From JBFELU01 sp041572755 (lineage in GTDB: Bacteria; Actinomycetota; Acidimicrobiia; Spongiisociales; UBA11373), in assembly GCA_041572755.1 (NCBI GenBank), contig JBFFRY010000003.1, positions 67,675 through 131,674 on the forward strand: 64,000 nucleotides of DNA. Reading direction: 5' to 3'. Position numbers and translations under genes: made by a program. How positions within the stretch are numbered: the first letter of the stretch is position 1; every line of letters begins with the position of its first letter. Under the pieces are notes generated by a model, which was not told the origin of the DNA, searched no databases, and worked only from the letters and a program-made list of their open reading frames with translations. This document shows, one piece after another, positions 49,880 through 59,623 of this stretch.

Positions 49880-50968
49880 TCAGCGCCCCTCTGCCACGAG
49901 GATCGGCACCCTGCGTTCCGCGTCGGTGAGCCCCCCGTGGGCCCCGATGAGCCGGTCGTCGCTGAACCGGTGCAGCAGGTTGTGGCCCTCATCGGCGACG
50001 AGGACCCCGTCGGGGACCCGCTCGCCGAAACGGGGGTGCCGGGGGCCGGGACCCCACCAGTGCTCCATGTCGCCGGAAGGTATCCAGCGGGCCGGGAGCC
50101 GGTCGGCGAGCCTCCTTCCCTCGCCCCTGACGAACACCACTCGCGGATCGCCGTAGAAGGTGCGGTCCTCGTGGTCTTCCTTGGGGATCACGGCCCTTCG
50201 GTCGGGGGTGACGTCCACATGCCCGTGATCGGCAGTTCCCACCGCCACGATTCCGGTCGGGAGTGCCGCTGCGAGACGCGACCACACGGTTGCGGCGATC
50301 GAGACCGCTGCACCGTACTGCTCCGAGTCCTGCCCGAACGTGTGGGCGGCGTAGTCCACGTGGGGAACGTAGACCATGGTGAGCCGGCCCGGACGGGCCA
50401 GAGCAGCCGCGGCTTCAACGGCTTCGGTCATGTCGTGGTAGCCCTCGATGCGGGCTCCTCGATACAGGACTGTGCTGAGAGCGCTTCCCTCGAAGTGAGC
50501 GGGCTGGACGATGACGGCCTCCCCACCGGCGGCGACGATCCGCTCCCACGTGTTGGGTTCCGGGAGGAAGCGGGCGTGGTCGTACTCCAGCTTCTCGCCC
50601 CACAGCGTCGTCCACTTGATGGTGTTCACCACGCGATCCGTCTCGGGGAGCCACAGCTGGTAACCGAGGAGCCCGTGGCCGGCCGGGGACAGCCCCGTGG
50701 CGATGGTGGCCAGGCTCACGGTGGTCGTGGTCGGGAAGGGGGCATCGATCGTGGCGGTTCGGGCCGCCGCCAGCGGGACCGCCGCCGGGTGGGCCAGCTG
50801 CTGGTCGCCGAGTCCGTCGAAGAGCACCAGGAGATAGCCGGCGGCCTCAGGGATCGTTGCCGCCGGACCCTCCGAGAGGAGCGACGCTTGAGCGGTGCCG
50901 GTGAGTCTCCCTTCGAGAAGCGCCACCAGGTTCACCAGGCCGCCGCCGGCGTAGTTGGGCCCGTCCAT
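49880..50968 (-). CDS. Nucleotide pyrophosphatase/phosphodiesterase family protein
   Basis: 362 residues from ATG 50968, with a TACGCT -10-like box a short distance upstream. Alkaline-phosphatase superfamily metal sites: LLVLFDGLGD near residue 45, PFPTTTTVSLATIATG near 75 (nucleophile Thr), YVPHVDYAAHTFG near 200 and GTADHGHVDV near 240. No signal peptide is evident, so it is probably cytoplasmic. It should hydrolyse phosphodiesters or pyrophosphates; the substrate is unknown. Convergent with the DtxR gene, three bases apart. Confidence 0.8.
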   Translation of the reverse strand: MDGPNYAGGGLVNLVALLEGRLTGTAQASLLSEGPAATIPEAAGYLLVLFDGLGDQQLAHPAAVPLAAARTATIDAPFPTTTTVSLATIATGLSPAGHGLLGYQLWLPETDRVVNTIKWTTLWGEKLEYDHARFLPEPNTWERIVAAGGEAVIVQPAHFEGSALSTVLYRGARIEGYHDMTEAVEAAAALARPGRLTMVYVPHVDYAAHTFGQDSEQYGAAVSIAATVWSRLAAALPTGIVAVGTADHGHVDVTPDRRAVIPKEDHEDRTFYGDPRVVFVRGEGRRLADRLPARWIPSGDMEHWWGPGPRHPRFGERVPDGVLVADEGHNLLHRFSDDRLIGAHGGLTDAERRVPILVAEGR

Positions 50969-50986
50969 GGCGGCGAGCGTAGAGCA

Positions 50987-51016
50987 TTGGGGGCCGCGCG
51001 CCGCCCCTCCTATACT
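50987..51016 (+). promoter_or_regulatory. Promoter of the second nuo operon
   Basis: TTGGGG (50987-50992) and TATACT (51011-51016) with an 18-base spacer form a good sigma-70-type promoter. The leader up to GTG 51047 contains CTGAGGGT as Shine-Dalgarno. Confidence 0.55.
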
Positions 51017-51046
51017 TCCGTCCCGCAGGGCACCCTGAGGGTCAGC

Positions 51047-51415
51047 GTGACGCAGTACTTCGAGGACTACATCACCGTCGCCGTCTTCGCCGGTTTCGGA
51101 ATTCTGCTGGTGATGATCTCCGTCGGCGCCTCGGCGTTGCTGCGGCCCAAGAAACCCACACCGGTGAAGTCTGCGACCTACGAGTGCGGCATGGACCCGG
51201 TCGGGGGTGGATGGAGTCAGACGCACATCCGCTTCTACATCTTCGGGCTGCTGTTCCTCATCTTCGACGTCGAGGCGGTCTTCATCTTCCCGTGGGCCGT
51301 CAAGCTGGAGGAGCTCGGGACGTTCGCACTGGTCGAGATGGTGATCTTCATCGTGATCCTCCTGGCCGGTCTGGTCTACGCGGTGCGCAAGGGGGTCCTG
51401 CGCTGGGAGTCCTAG
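51047..51415 (+). CDS. nuoA: Complex I-like subunit A (cluster 2)
   Basis: 122 residues, GTG start. Three membrane helices with SATYECGMDPVGG between the first two and FDVEAVFIFPWA in helix 2. First gene of an 11-gene cluster A-B-C-D-H-I-J-K-L-M-N. The sequence is clearly different from the cluster 1 copy, so this is not a recent duplication. Confidence 0.93.
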   Translation: MTQYFEDYITVAVFAGFGILLVMISVGASALLRPKKPTPVKSATYECGMDPVGGGWSQTHIRFYIFGLLFLIFDVEAVFIFPWAVKLEELGTFALVEMVIFIVILLAGLVYAVRKGVLRWES

Positions 51416-51900
51416 ACCGCTTCCCGGTTCCCAAGCCGGTCACCTGGCTGCTCAACTGGTCGCGGCGCTACTCGCTGTGGATGTTCCAGTTCGGGCTGGC
51501 CTGCTGCTCGGTGGAGATGCTGGCGGCCGCCAGTCCCCGTTACGACATGATGCGCTTCGGCATCATCCCGCTGCCGGCCTCGCCCCGGCAGTCCGATCTG
51601 ATGATCGTGGCCGGGACCGTGACCGACAAGATGGCACCGGCGGTCCGGCGGCTCTACGACCAGATGCCCGAGCCCAAGTACGTGATCTCGATGGGTTCGT
51701 GTGCCAACTGCGGCGGCCCCTACTGGGACAGCTATTCGGTGACCAAGGGCGTCGACCAGATCATTCCGGTCGACGTCTTCGTGCCCGGGTGCCCGCCCCG
51801 TCCCGAGGCGCTCATGGAGGGGATCATGCTCCTCCAGGAGAAGATCCAGAACGAGGACATCCGCGAGAAGTGGAGGCAGCATGACCGAGAGCCCGTCTGA
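51403..51900 (+). CDS. nuoB: Complex I-like subunit B (cluster 2), probable CTG start
   Basis: 165 residues if translation starts at CTG 51403. The frame has no ATG, GTG or TTG between the distant ATG 51184 inside nuoA and the Met before FQFGLACC, which would be too late. AAGGGGGT at about 51389-51396 is well placed for the CTG, giving an N-terminus MGVLDRFP. N2 cluster ligands are in GLACCSVEM, SMGSCANCGG and VPGCPPRP. Overlaps nuoA by 13 bases and nuoC by 20. Confidence 0.88.
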   Translation: MGVLDRFPVPKPVTWLLNWSRRYSLWMFQFGLACCSVEMLAAASPRYDMMRFGIIPLPASPRQSDLMIVAGTVTDKMAPAVRRLYDQMPEPKYVISMGSCANCGGPYWDSYSVTKGVDQIIPVDVFVPGCPPRPEALMEGIMLLQEKIQNEDIREKWRQHDREPV

Positions 51901-52465
51901 GGCCCGGTCTGCCGCCGAGATCGCGGAGCGACTGGCGGAGGCCGTTTCGGCCGACCGCTGGAGCGGGGACCACGGCACGGCCAAGATCCACGTGCCCCGA
52001 GAGCGCTGGGTCGAGGTGCACGAGGCCCTTCGGGAGGAACTGCCGTTCTTCTCGTGGCTGTCGGCAATCGACTGGTCCCGGGAGGTTGCCGTGGGGGACC
52101 CGCCGGAGAGCGAGGATGTGGACGAGCGGTTCGAGGTGCTGTGCCGCCTCTCGGACGTCTCGCAGGGTGCGGGCGTGATCGTGTCGGCGGACCTGCCTCG
52201 CGACGACGCCTCGATCGAGTCGCTCACCGGCCTCTTCGAGGGTGCCGCCTGGCACGAGCGCGAAGCCCACGAGATGTTCGGCATCGAGTTCGTGGGCCAC
52301 CCCAACCTCATCAAGCTCTATCTGCCCGACGGGTTTGAGGGCAATCCTCTCCTCAAGTCCTTCCCGCTGGTGAGCCGGTCGGTCAAGCCGTGGCCGGGAA
52401 CGGTGGACGTGGAGGACATGCCGTCGACCGAGAACCTGGAGGGCGACGGGGTGGGTGCCGAGTGA
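51881..52465 (+). CDS. nuoC: Complex I-like subunit C (cluster 2)
   Basis: 194 residues. FEGAAWHEREAHEMFGIEFVGHPNL is the 30-kDa-subunit signature, followed by LPDGFEGNPLLKSFPL. A longer N-terminus than the cluster 1 copy. It starts 20 bases inside nuoB and overlaps nuoD by four bases. Confidence 0.92.
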   Translation: MTESPSEARSAAEIAERLAEAVSADRWSGDHGTAKIHVPRERWVEVHEALREELPFFSWLSAIDWSREVAVGDPPESEDVDERFEVLCRLSDVSQGAGVIVSADLPRDDASIESLTGLFEGAAWHEREAHEMFGIEFVGHPNLIKLYLPDGFEGNPLLKSFPLVSRSVKPWPGTVDVEDMPSTENLEGDGVGAE

Positions 52466-53652
52466 CCGTCGATCCCCGCGTCGCCATGCACCACTCCGAA
52501 GTGCAGGTGTCGGTAGAGCTGCAGACCCAGGAGATGACCCTCAATCTCGGACCACAGCACCCTTCGACGCACGGGGTGCTCCGCCTCGTCGCTCGGGTCG
52601 ACGGCGAGAAGATCGAAGAGGTCGACCCGGTCATCGGCTACATGCACCGCGGCTACGAGAAGCTCGCCGAAGTGCGCACCTACGCCCAGATCACCGCTCT
52701 CATCAATCGCATCGACTGGGTCTCCGGCTTCGCCAACGAGATCCCCTTCGTGGTGGCCGCCGAGCGGCTCATGGATCTCGAGGTGCCGGCCCGCGCCCAG
52801 TACATCCGGCTCATCCTCACCGAGATGACGCGGATCTCCTCCCACCTGCTGTTCACCTCGTCGTTCCCCCTCGAGCTCGGGGCGGCCACGCCGCTGATGT
52901 TCGCCCTGAGGGAGCGGGAGCACATCCTGGACCTCATCGAGGGGGTCACCGGGGGCCGCTTCCATCCCAACTTCAACCGGCTGGGCGGAGTCAAACCGGC
53001 GGCAGGGGGCGGCAAGACCCAGAAGGCCGTGGCCCAAGATCTGCCCAAGGGTTTCCTCGAGGAGACCCGGGCCGCCATGAGCCGGGTCTACAAGGTCTGC
53101 GACGAGATCGATCAGCTGGTCACCGGGAACGAGATCTTCCAGGAACGCACCCGGGGGGTCGGTGTCATCCCAGTGGACAAGGCGCTGTCGTTCGGTGTGT
53201 CGGGACCCAACCTGCGCGGTTCGGGGGTGGCGTTCGATCTGCGCAAGTCGGAGGACTATCTGCCCTACGCCGATTTCGACTTCGAGGTTCCCTCGGGGGA
53301 GACCGGGGACTGTTACGACCGCTACTTGGTCAGGGTGGCGGAGATCCGCCAGGCGGCCAACATCGTCATGCAGGCGGTCGACGGGCTGCCTTCGGGGCCG
53401 CTGCAGGCCAAGGTGCCGCGAGTGATCAAGGTCCCGCCGGGTGAGATCTACATCCGGGCCGAGAACCCCAAGGGTGAGATGGGCTACCACATCGTCTCCG
53501 AGGGCGGGCGGGGGCCGTACCGCCTCAAGATCCGCTCCGCCTCGTTCTCGAACTTGTCGATCCTGCCCTGGCTGCTCCGTGGGATCCTGATCCCCGACAT
53601 CATCGCCATCCTCGGCAGCCTCGACTTCGTACTCGGGGATGTGGACCGATGA
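52462..53652 (+). CDS. nuoD: Complex I-like subunit D (cluster 2)
   Basis: 396 residues, GTG start. NLGPQHPSTHGVLRL lies near residue 28, then IGYMHRGYEKLAE and RLILTEMTRISSHLL; ends with LGDVDR. It lacks the 70-residue acidic extension of the cluster 1 subunit. The Gly/Lys-rich insert GGVKPAAGGGKTQKA near residue 178 is seen in Fpo/Nuo-like complexes. Confidence 0.94.
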   Translation: MTVDPRVAMHHSEVQVSVELQTQEMTLNLGPQHPSTHGVLRLVARVDGEKIEEVDPVIGYMHRGYEKLAEVRTYAQITALINRIDWVSGFANEIPFVVAAERLMDLEVPARAQYIRLILTEMTRISSHLLFTSSFPLELGAATPLMFALREREHILDLIEGVTGGRFHPNFNRLGGVKPAAGGGKTQKAVAQDLPKGFLEETRAAMSRVYKVCDEIDQLVTGNEIFQERTRGVGVIPVDKALSFGVSGPNLRGSGVAFDLRKSEDYLPYADFDFEVPSGETGDCYDRYLVRVAEIRQAANIVMQAVDGLPSGPLQAKVPRVIKVPPGEIYIRAENPKGEMGYHIVSEGGRGPYRLKIRSASFSNLSILPWLLRGILIPDIIAILGSLDFVLGDVDR

Positions 53653-54665
53653 GCATCCTCGACAACTTCTGGATCTTCCTGGTGATCAAGCTGCTGTTGG
53701 TGGTGGGCGTCCTGCTCGGCTTCTCGCTGGTGATCATCTATGCAGAGCTCAAGGTGTCGGCCCACATGCAGAGCCGGATCGGCCCGTTCTTCGCCGGGGG
53801 ACGCTACGGCTGGGCCCAGCCGCTGGCCGACGCCCTCAAGTTCCTCCAGAAGGAGGACCTGGTGCCCGAGGAGGCCGACTCCCCGGTGTTCCGGATCGCT
53901 CCGATGATCTCGCTGATGAGCACGGTGGCGGTGTTCGTGATCATCCCGTTCTCTCCGAACCTCATCGCCAAGGATCTCGACCTGGGCGTGTTCTACGCCC
54001 TCGCCGTGGGGTCGATCGGCACGGTGGGGATCCTCATGGCCGGCTGGTCGTCGGCCAACAAGTACTCGCTGATGGGCGGGTTGCGTGCCGCCGCCCAGCT
54101 GATCGCCTATGAGCTGCCGATCGTGCTCGCCGTGGTGGCGGTGGTGGTGCAGGCGGGCACGATGTCGATGGTGCGGATCGTCGAGCTGCAGGGTCCGGAT
54201 GCCCTGTATCGGATCCCCGGAACCGAGATAGGCCTGCCGTTCGTGATGGTCGGCCAGATCGTCGGGTTCCTCATCTTCATGACGGCGGCGCTCGCCGAAC
54301 TCAACCGCATCCCCTTCGACATGCCGATCGCCGAGTCGGAGCTCGTGATGGGCTTCCTCACCGAGTATTCGGGGATCCGCTTCACGATGTTCTTCCTCGC
54401 CGAGTACGCCGGGATGTTCGCCATGTCGGCGATCGCCGCCACCTTGTTCCTGGGCGGCTGGTACTTCCCGGGCCTCGACGCCGAGATCCTCGGTCCGGCG
54501 GTGATGATGGGCAAGGTGTCGCTGCTGGCATTCCTGATGATCTGGTTCCGGTGGACCTGGCCCCGGTTCCGGGAGGACCAGCTGCAGTCGCTGGCGTGGC
54601 GGTGGCTCATTCCCCTCGCATTGGGAAACATCGTGGTGACCGCCATCTTCAAGGTGGCGCTGTGA
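53649..54665 (+). CDS. nuoH: Complex I-like subunit H (cluster 2)
   Basis: 338 residues, about eight membrane helices, ATG overlapping nuoD. Contains IYAELKVSAHMQSRIGPFFAG and ELNRIPFDMPIAESELVMGFLTEYSG, the quinone-channel signatures. Helix 1 reads AELK where cluster 1 has MERK. Confidence 0.94.
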   Translation: MSILDNFWIFLVIKLLLVVGVLLGFSLVIIYAELKVSAHMQSRIGPFFAGGRYGWAQPLADALKFLQKEDLVPEEADSPVFRIAPMISLMSTVAVFVIIPFSPNLIAKDLDLGVFYALAVGSIGTVGILMAGWSSANKYSLMGGLRAAAQLIAYELPIVLAVVAVVVQAGTMSMVRIVELQGPDALYRIPGTEIGLPFVMVGQIVGFLIFMTAALAELNRIPFDMPIAESELVMGFLTEYSGIRFTMFFLAEYAGMFAMSAIAATLFLGGWYFPGLDAEILGPAVMMGKVSLLAFLMIWFRWTWPRFREDQLQSLAWRWLIPLALGNIVVTAIFKVAL

Positions 54666-55126
54666 GGACGATTCGCTTCCCCATCGGCATCTTCAAGGGC
54701 ATGTGGGTGACGCTCAAGACCCTCTTCACCAAGCCGGTGACGACCCACTACCCCCTCGAGAAGGAGGTGCTCGTTCCCCGGGCCCGCGGGGTGATCGCCC
54801 TCGACACCGAGGCCTGCACCGTATGCATGCTCTGTGCCCGGGATTGCCCCGACTGGTGCATCTACATCGAGGGCCACAAGGAAGAACAGCCTCCCTCCAA
54901 ACCGGGTGGACGCCCCCGGAGCCGGGCCACCCTCGATCGGTTCGCCATCGACTACGCCCTCTGCATGTACTGCGGCATCTGCGTCGAGGTGTGTCCTTTC
55001 GACGCTCTCTTCTGGTCCCCCGAGCACGAGTACTCGGAAGGTTCGATCTCCGACCTGCTCCACGAGAAGGAGCGGCTCACGGAGTGGCTGGCCACGGTTC
55101 CCGACCCTCCTGCATTGGAGACGTGA
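54662..55126 (+). CDS. nuoI: Complex I-like subunit I (cluster 2)
   Basis: 154 residues, GTG start overlapping nuoH. Two [4Fe-4S] motifs: CTVCMLCARDCPDWC near residue 50 and CMYCGICVEVCPFDA near 100. In a complex without NuoEFG this subunit may receive electrons directly from ferredoxin or another donor protein. Confidence 0.94.
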   Translation: MRTIRFPIGIFKGMWVTLKTLFTKPVTTHYPLEKEVLVPRARGVIALDTEACTVCMLCARDCPDWCIYIEGHKEEQPPSKPGGRPRSRATLDRFAIDYALCMYCGICVEVCPFDALFWSPEHEYSEGSISDLLHEKERLTEWLATVPDPPALET

Positions 55127-55644
55127 TGTCGTTCGGAGACTGGATCACCGAGAGCGAGAACATCGTCTTCCTTGTCATCGCCCTGCCGATGGTGGCGGGA
55201 GCGGTGATGGTGGTCACCAGCCGCAATGTGGTCCATGCCGCTCTCACCCTCATCCTCACGCTGGCCGGATCGGCCGCGCTCTTCCTGATGCTCGGCGCCG
55301 AGTTCGTTGCCTGGACCCTGGTGCTGGTCTACATCGGGGCGGTGATCGTGCTGTTCCTGTTCGGCATCATGATCACGAGGGCACCGATCGGTCGGGATGC
55401 GGTGCGGCTCGACCACCGCCGCCGTTGGCCGGCGGCCCTGGTGGCTGCCTCGGTGTTCGCGGTGATCGTCACGGCCACCAGCCTGGCGTTCCCCGACACC
55501 GAGATCGCCGAGGGCGTGGTCCGCACCGACAGCATCGGCGAGGTGCTCTTCAACCGGTTCGTGATCCCCTTCGAGGCGGTGTCGCTGGTGCTCCTGGCGG
55601 CGCTGGTGGGCGGGATCGTGCTGGCCCGAAAGGACCCGGAGTGA
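55126..55644 (+). CDS. nuoJ: Complex I-like subunit J (cluster 2)
   Basis: 172 residues with five membrane helices; FVAWTLVLVYIGAVIVLFLFGIMITR is helix 3. ATG overlaps the nuoI stop by one base. Confidence 0.92.
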   Translation: MSFGDWITESENIVFLVIALPMVAGAVMVVTSRNVVHAALTLILTLAGSAALFLMLGAEFVAWTLVLVYIGAVIVLFLFGIMITRAPIGRDAVRLDHRRRWPAALVAASVFAVIVTATSLAFPDTEIAEGVVRTDSIGEVLFNRFVIPFEAVSLVLLAALVGGIVLARKDPE

Positions 55645-55946
55645 TCGTCAACCAGTTCCTCGTGTTGGCCGCGCTGCTCTTCTCGCTGGGGATCTACGGG
55701 GTCCTGGTGCGCCGCAATGCCGTGCTCGTGCTGCTGTCGGTGGAGCTCATGCTGACCGCAGTGAACATCAACCTGGTCGCGTTCGGCGCGATGCTGCAGG
55801 AGTCCATGCTGACCGGGCAGGTCTTTGCGCTCTTCGTGATCGCCGTTGCCGCCGCCGAAGTGGGCATCGGCCTGGCGATCGTGGTGCTCATCTTCCGAAA
55901 CCGCTCGTCGTCGAACGTCGACGAGCTCGACTTGTTGAAGTGGTGA
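55641..55946 (+). CDS. nuoK: Complex I-like subunit K (cluster 2)
   Basis: 101 residues, GTG start, three membrane helices. LVLLSVELMLTAVNINLVA and VAAAEVGIGLAIVVLIF carry the two conserved membrane Glu residues. Confidence 0.93.
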   Translation: MIVNQFLVLAALLFSLGIYGVLVRRNAVLVLLSVELMLTAVNINLVAFGAMLQESMLTGQVFALFVIAVAAAEVGIGLAIVVLIFRNRSSSNVDELDLLKW

Positions 55947-55950
55947 GGTG

Positions 55951-58035
55951 ATGCAGGCACTGAACACCGTGCTCGCCTACGCCGAAGAGGCGGCCCCCCA
56001 CCTGGAGACCGATCCGGGCGGCTTCGTCGGGTTGATGGCCGACTGGGCCTGGCTCATCCCGGTGGTGCCGCTGGTGCTCATGTTCCTCATCGTCTTCTTC
56101 GGCAAGCGGCTGCCGCTGAAGGGCTGGGAGCTGGCGGAGGGGGCGATGGCCTTCGTGGCGATCTACGGGGTCGCTCTGCTGATCGCCAATTGGGTCGAGC
56201 CGTTCACCGTCGAACACCACGTGGAGATCGCCCGCATCGGGGTCCTGCCCGGCCTCGGCGACCTGGTGATCGAGTGGGGCTGGGTGGTCGACGGCTTGTC
56301 GATCATGATGTACACGGTCGTGGGCGTGGTCGGTTTCTTCGTGTTCACCTACGCCAAGGGGTACATGGAGGGCGACGTCCGCTTCACCTTCTTCTTCGCC
56401 TCGTTCACCCTCTTCGCCGGCGGGATGCTGGTGCTCGTGTCCAGCGCCAACATGATGCAATTGATCGTGGGTTGGGAGTTGGTGGGAGTGGCCTCCTACC
56501 TGCTCATCGGTCACTGGTGGGAAGACCACGCCAACAACGCCGCCGCCATCAAGGCGTTCCTCACCAACAAGATCGCCGACGTCGGGCTGTTCGTCGGGGT
56601 GATCATCGCCGGGATCACCGTGGGCTCTTTCCGGTTCACCGATGTGTTGGACGCCGTCGAGGCCGGCGACTCGGCTCTGGCTCGGGTCGGCTTCTGGGTG
56701 GGACTCGCCCTGTTCGTCGGTGCGATGGGCAAGAGCGCCCAGATGCCCTTCCACGTGTGGCTCCCCGACGCCATGGCCGGCCCGACCCCGGTGTCCTCGC
56801 TGATGCACGCCGCCACGATGGTGACCGCCGGCGTCTACCTGCTGGGACGGATGTTTCCCTTCTATCAAGCCGAGGGCTTCGGCGACGATGTGAAGCTGTG
56901 GATCATCCTCATCGGCGGCTTCACCCTGTTCTTCACCGGGCTGCTGGCGTTGGTGCAGGACGACATCAAGAAGGTGCTCGCCTACTCGACCCTGAGCCAG
57001 CTGGGCTACATGACCGCCGCCATGGGGGCCGGGGCCTACACCGCCGGGCTCTTCCACCTCTTCACCCACGCCTTCTTCAAAGGCCTGTTGTTCCTGGCCG
57101 CCGGGTCGGTGATCCATGGGGTCCACAGCAACAACATGAGCGACATGGGCGGGTTACGGAAGTCGATGCCCACGACGTACCGGACGTTCCTGATCGGGTC
57201 GCTGGCGTTGGCGGGGATCTTCCCGCTCGCCGGGTTCTGGTCGAAGGACGAGATCCTGGCCTCGGTGAAGGAAGACGCCTTCGGGCTCGGCTCGGCCGCC
57301 GACCTGGTGCTGGTGCTGGCGATCGTCGGCGCCTTCATCACCGCCTTCTACATGGCCCGGACCGTGTATCTCACCTTCTTCGGGGAGTACAAGGGTGAGG
57401 GCCATCCCCACGAGTCGCCCCGGGTGATGACCTTCCCACTCGTCGGGCTGGCGATCCTGTCGGTGGCAGCCGGGTGGGTGCTCATCCCCGGCGTCTCCGA
57501 GGGCTTCACCCACTGGTTGGAGGCCCGGCTCCACAACCCGCTGGACGGGCCGCTCCACTTCGAGTCGATCGACTGGGCGGTCGCCGGGATCGGCACCCTC
57601 ATGGCGGCGCTCGGCATCGCCGCGGGGACCCGTCTGTGGTACCGCGACGCCCCCACCCAGTTGGAGCGGGACCGGTTCCGCATCCCGGTGCTCTACCCGC
57701 TGCTGGAGCACAAGTACTACTTCGACGACATCTACATCAACGGGATCGTCAAGCCCACCGCCGGTCCCCTCGCTCGGGCGACCAACTGGTCGAACAACGT
57801 GATCATCGACGGGGTCGTCAATCTCTTCGGGGCGTCGGCCCGGTTCCTGTCGCGCTTCGTGTACGGGTGGGCCGACCAGCGGGGGATCGATCTGGCGATC
57901 AACGCCGCGGCGGCCGCCACCGGCGAGACGGGGGGCGCGGTGCGGCGGGTCCAGACCGGCAAGGTGCAGCAGTACGCCGGGGCCCTCTTCGTGGGGGCGA
58001 TTCTGCTGGTCATAGGCTTCCTGATCTTCGGCTAG
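55951..58035 (+). CDS. nuoL: Complex I-like subunit L (cluster 2)
   Basis: 694 residues from ATG 55951 (GTG 55948 is an equal alternative). An antiporter-like subunit with about 16 helices, lateral helix and C-terminal helix. GWELVGVASYLLIGHWWED, PDAMAGPTPVSSLMHAATMVTAGVY and LSQLGYMTAAMG are intact. It is 72 residues longer than the cluster 1 subunit. Confidence 0.94.
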   Translation: MQALNTVLAYAEEAAPHLETDPGGFVGLMADWAWLIPVVPLVLMFLIVFFGKRLPLKGWELAEGAMAFVAIYGVALLIANWVEPFTVEHHVEIARIGVLPGLGDLVIEWGWVVDGLSIMMYTVVGVVGFFVFTYAKGYMEGDVRFTFFFASFTLFAGGMLVLVSSANMMQLIVGWELVGVASYLLIGHWWEDHANNAAAIKAFLTNKIADVGLFVGVIIAGITVGSFRFTDVLDAVEAGDSALARVGFWVGLALFVGAMGKSAQMPFHVWLPDAMAGPTPVSSLMHAATMVTAGVYLLGRMFPFYQAEGFGDDVKLWIILIGGFTLFFTGLLALVQDDIKKVLAYSTLSQLGYMTAAMGAGAYTAGLFHLFTHAFFKGLLFLAAGSVIHGVHSNNMSDMGGLRKSMPTTYRTFLIGSLALAGIFPLAGFWSKDEILASVKEDAFGLGSAADLVLVLAIVGAFITAFYMARTVYLTFFGEYKGEGHPHESPRVMTFPLVGLAILSVAAGWVLIPGVSEGFTHWLEARLHNPLDGPLHFESIDWAVAGIGTLMAALGIAAGTRLWYRDAPTQLERDRFRIPVLYPLLEHKYYFDDIYINGIVKPTAGPLARATNWSNNVIIDGVVNLFGASARFLSRFVYGWADQRGIDLAINAAAAATGETGGAVRRVQTGKVQQYAGALFVGAILLVIGFLIFG

Positions 58036-58050
58036 GAGGAGGACGAGGAC

Positions 58051-59622
58051 ATGAGTTGGTTTGAGACAGGCTGGGGGCTCAGCCTCACGGTGTTCCTACC
58101 CCTGGTGGGTGCGTTCGTCGTGATGGCGATCCCCAAGGCCCGGGAGCGCCTGGTGAAGTCCACGGCGCTCGCCTTCGCTCTCGCCTCGTTCGGCACGTCC
58201 GTCGCCGTGACGGTCCTCTTCGACTTCGGCGGCGCCGAGAAGTTCCAGATGGGCACGGATCTCACGTGGATCCCGGCCATCGGTTCCCGCTTCCACATCG
58301 GCATCGACGGGATCAGCCTGCCCCTCCTCGTCCTCAGCACGCTGATCACCGTCCTCGCCATCGTGTACTCGTGGAACCATTGGCCGGAGCCCCACAACCC
58401 CAAGGCCTTCCTGGTGCTCATCCTCCTGCTGGCCACCGGCATGGCGGGCACCTTCGTGGCCCTCGACCTGATCCTGTTCTTCATCTTCTTCGAGTTGGTG
58501 CTGCTCCCGATGTACTTCATGATCGGGATCTGGGGCGACCGGACGATGATCCGGCTCCCCGGTTTCAAGCGCGAAGTGGAGACGCGGCTGTATGCCGCCA
58601 TCAAGTTCTTCCTCTTCACGCTGTTCGGTTCGGCGTTCATGCTGCTGGGGTTCCTGGCCCTGTATTTCAAGGCCGATCCACACACCTTCGACATGATTGC
58701 TCTTGCCGAGGCCGGCCAGATGGGGGTGTTCACGGGGACCTTCGGCGGATGGGTGTTCGCTGCGTTGTTCCTGGGGTTCGCGGTGAAGGTGCCGATGTGG
58801 CCGCTGCACACCTGGCTGCCCGACGCCCACACCGCGGCCCCGACGGTCGGTTCGGTGCTCCTGGCGGCAATCCTCCTGAAGCTCGGCTCGTACGGCTTCA
58901 TCCGGATCTCCCTGCCGATCCTGCCGGAACAGGCCCAGGATTGGGCACCGGTGATCGCGATCCTGGCAGTGATCGCCATCATCTACGGGTCGCTGGCCTG
59001 TCTGGCCCAGACCGACATGAAACGGCTCATCGCTTTCTCCTCGGTGGGCCACATGGGCTTCGTGATGCTGGGCATCTCCACGCTCACCGACATCGGCATC
59101 AACGCCGCGGTGATCGGGATGGTGGCCCACGGCGTGATCACCGGCCTCTTGTTCTTCCTGGCCGGTTCGATGCAGCATCGCTACCACACCAGGGAGATGG
59201 CCCGGCTGGGAGGCAACCAGAAGCTGATGCCGATCCTGGGCGGGATCCTGGCCTTCACCGCCATGGCATCGCTGGGGCTCCCCGGCCTGGCCGGGTTCTG
59301 GGGCGAGTTCATGGCGCTGTTGGGTTCCTTCAACCCGCTCGAGGGCTTGAGCCTCGGGGTGTTCCGGACCGCCATGGTGATCGGCGCCATCGGGACCGTA
59401 CTCACCGCCGGCTACCTGCTGTGGATGCTGCAGCGGGTCAATTTGGGCGAACCGCCCGAGGAATGGGCCGGCAAGGATCTGCGCGACGCCGACGGCTTCG
59501 AACTGGCGGCATGGGTGCCGCTGGTGGTGGCGACTCTTGCGATCGGGGTGTTTCCCCGGATCGTGTTCGGGGCCACCAACGACGCGGTGGTGAATCTGGT
59601 GAAGAACGCGTTCGGAGGCTGA
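58051..59622 (+). CDS. nuoM: Complex I-like subunit M (cluster 2)
   Basis: 523 residues, ATG 58051 after a GGAGGAGGACGAGG Shine-Dalgarno tract. FFIFFELVLLPMYFMIGIWGD, WPLHTWLPDAHTAAPTVGSVLLAAILLKLG and FSSVGHMGFVMLG give the proton-channel Glu and Lys residues. Confidence 0.94.
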   Translation: MSWFETGWGLSLTVFLPLVGAFVVMAIPKARERLVKSTALAFALASFGTSVAVTVLFDFGGAEKFQMGTDLTWIPAIGSRFHIGIDGISLPLLVLSTLITVLAIVYSWNHWPEPHNPKAFLVLILLLATGMAGTFVALDLILFFIFFELVLLPMYFMIGIWGDRTMIRLPGFKREVETRLYAAIKFFLFTLFGSAFMLLGFLALYFKADPHTFDMIALAEAGQMGVFTGTFGGWVFAALFLGFAVKVPMWPLHTWLPDAHTAAPTVGSVLLAAILLKLGSYGFIRISLPILPEQAQDWAPVIAILAVIAIIYGSLACLAQTDMKRLIAFSSVGHMGFVMLGISTLTDIGINAAVIGMVAHGVITGLLFFLAGSMQHRYHTREMARLGGNQKLMPILGGILAFTAMASLGLPGLAGFWGEFMALLGSFNPLEGLSLGVFRTAMVIGAIGTVLTAGYLLWMLQRVNLGEPPEEWAGKDLRDADGFELAAWVPLVVATLAIGVFPRIVFGATNDAVVNLVKNAFGG

Positions 59623-59623
59623 T

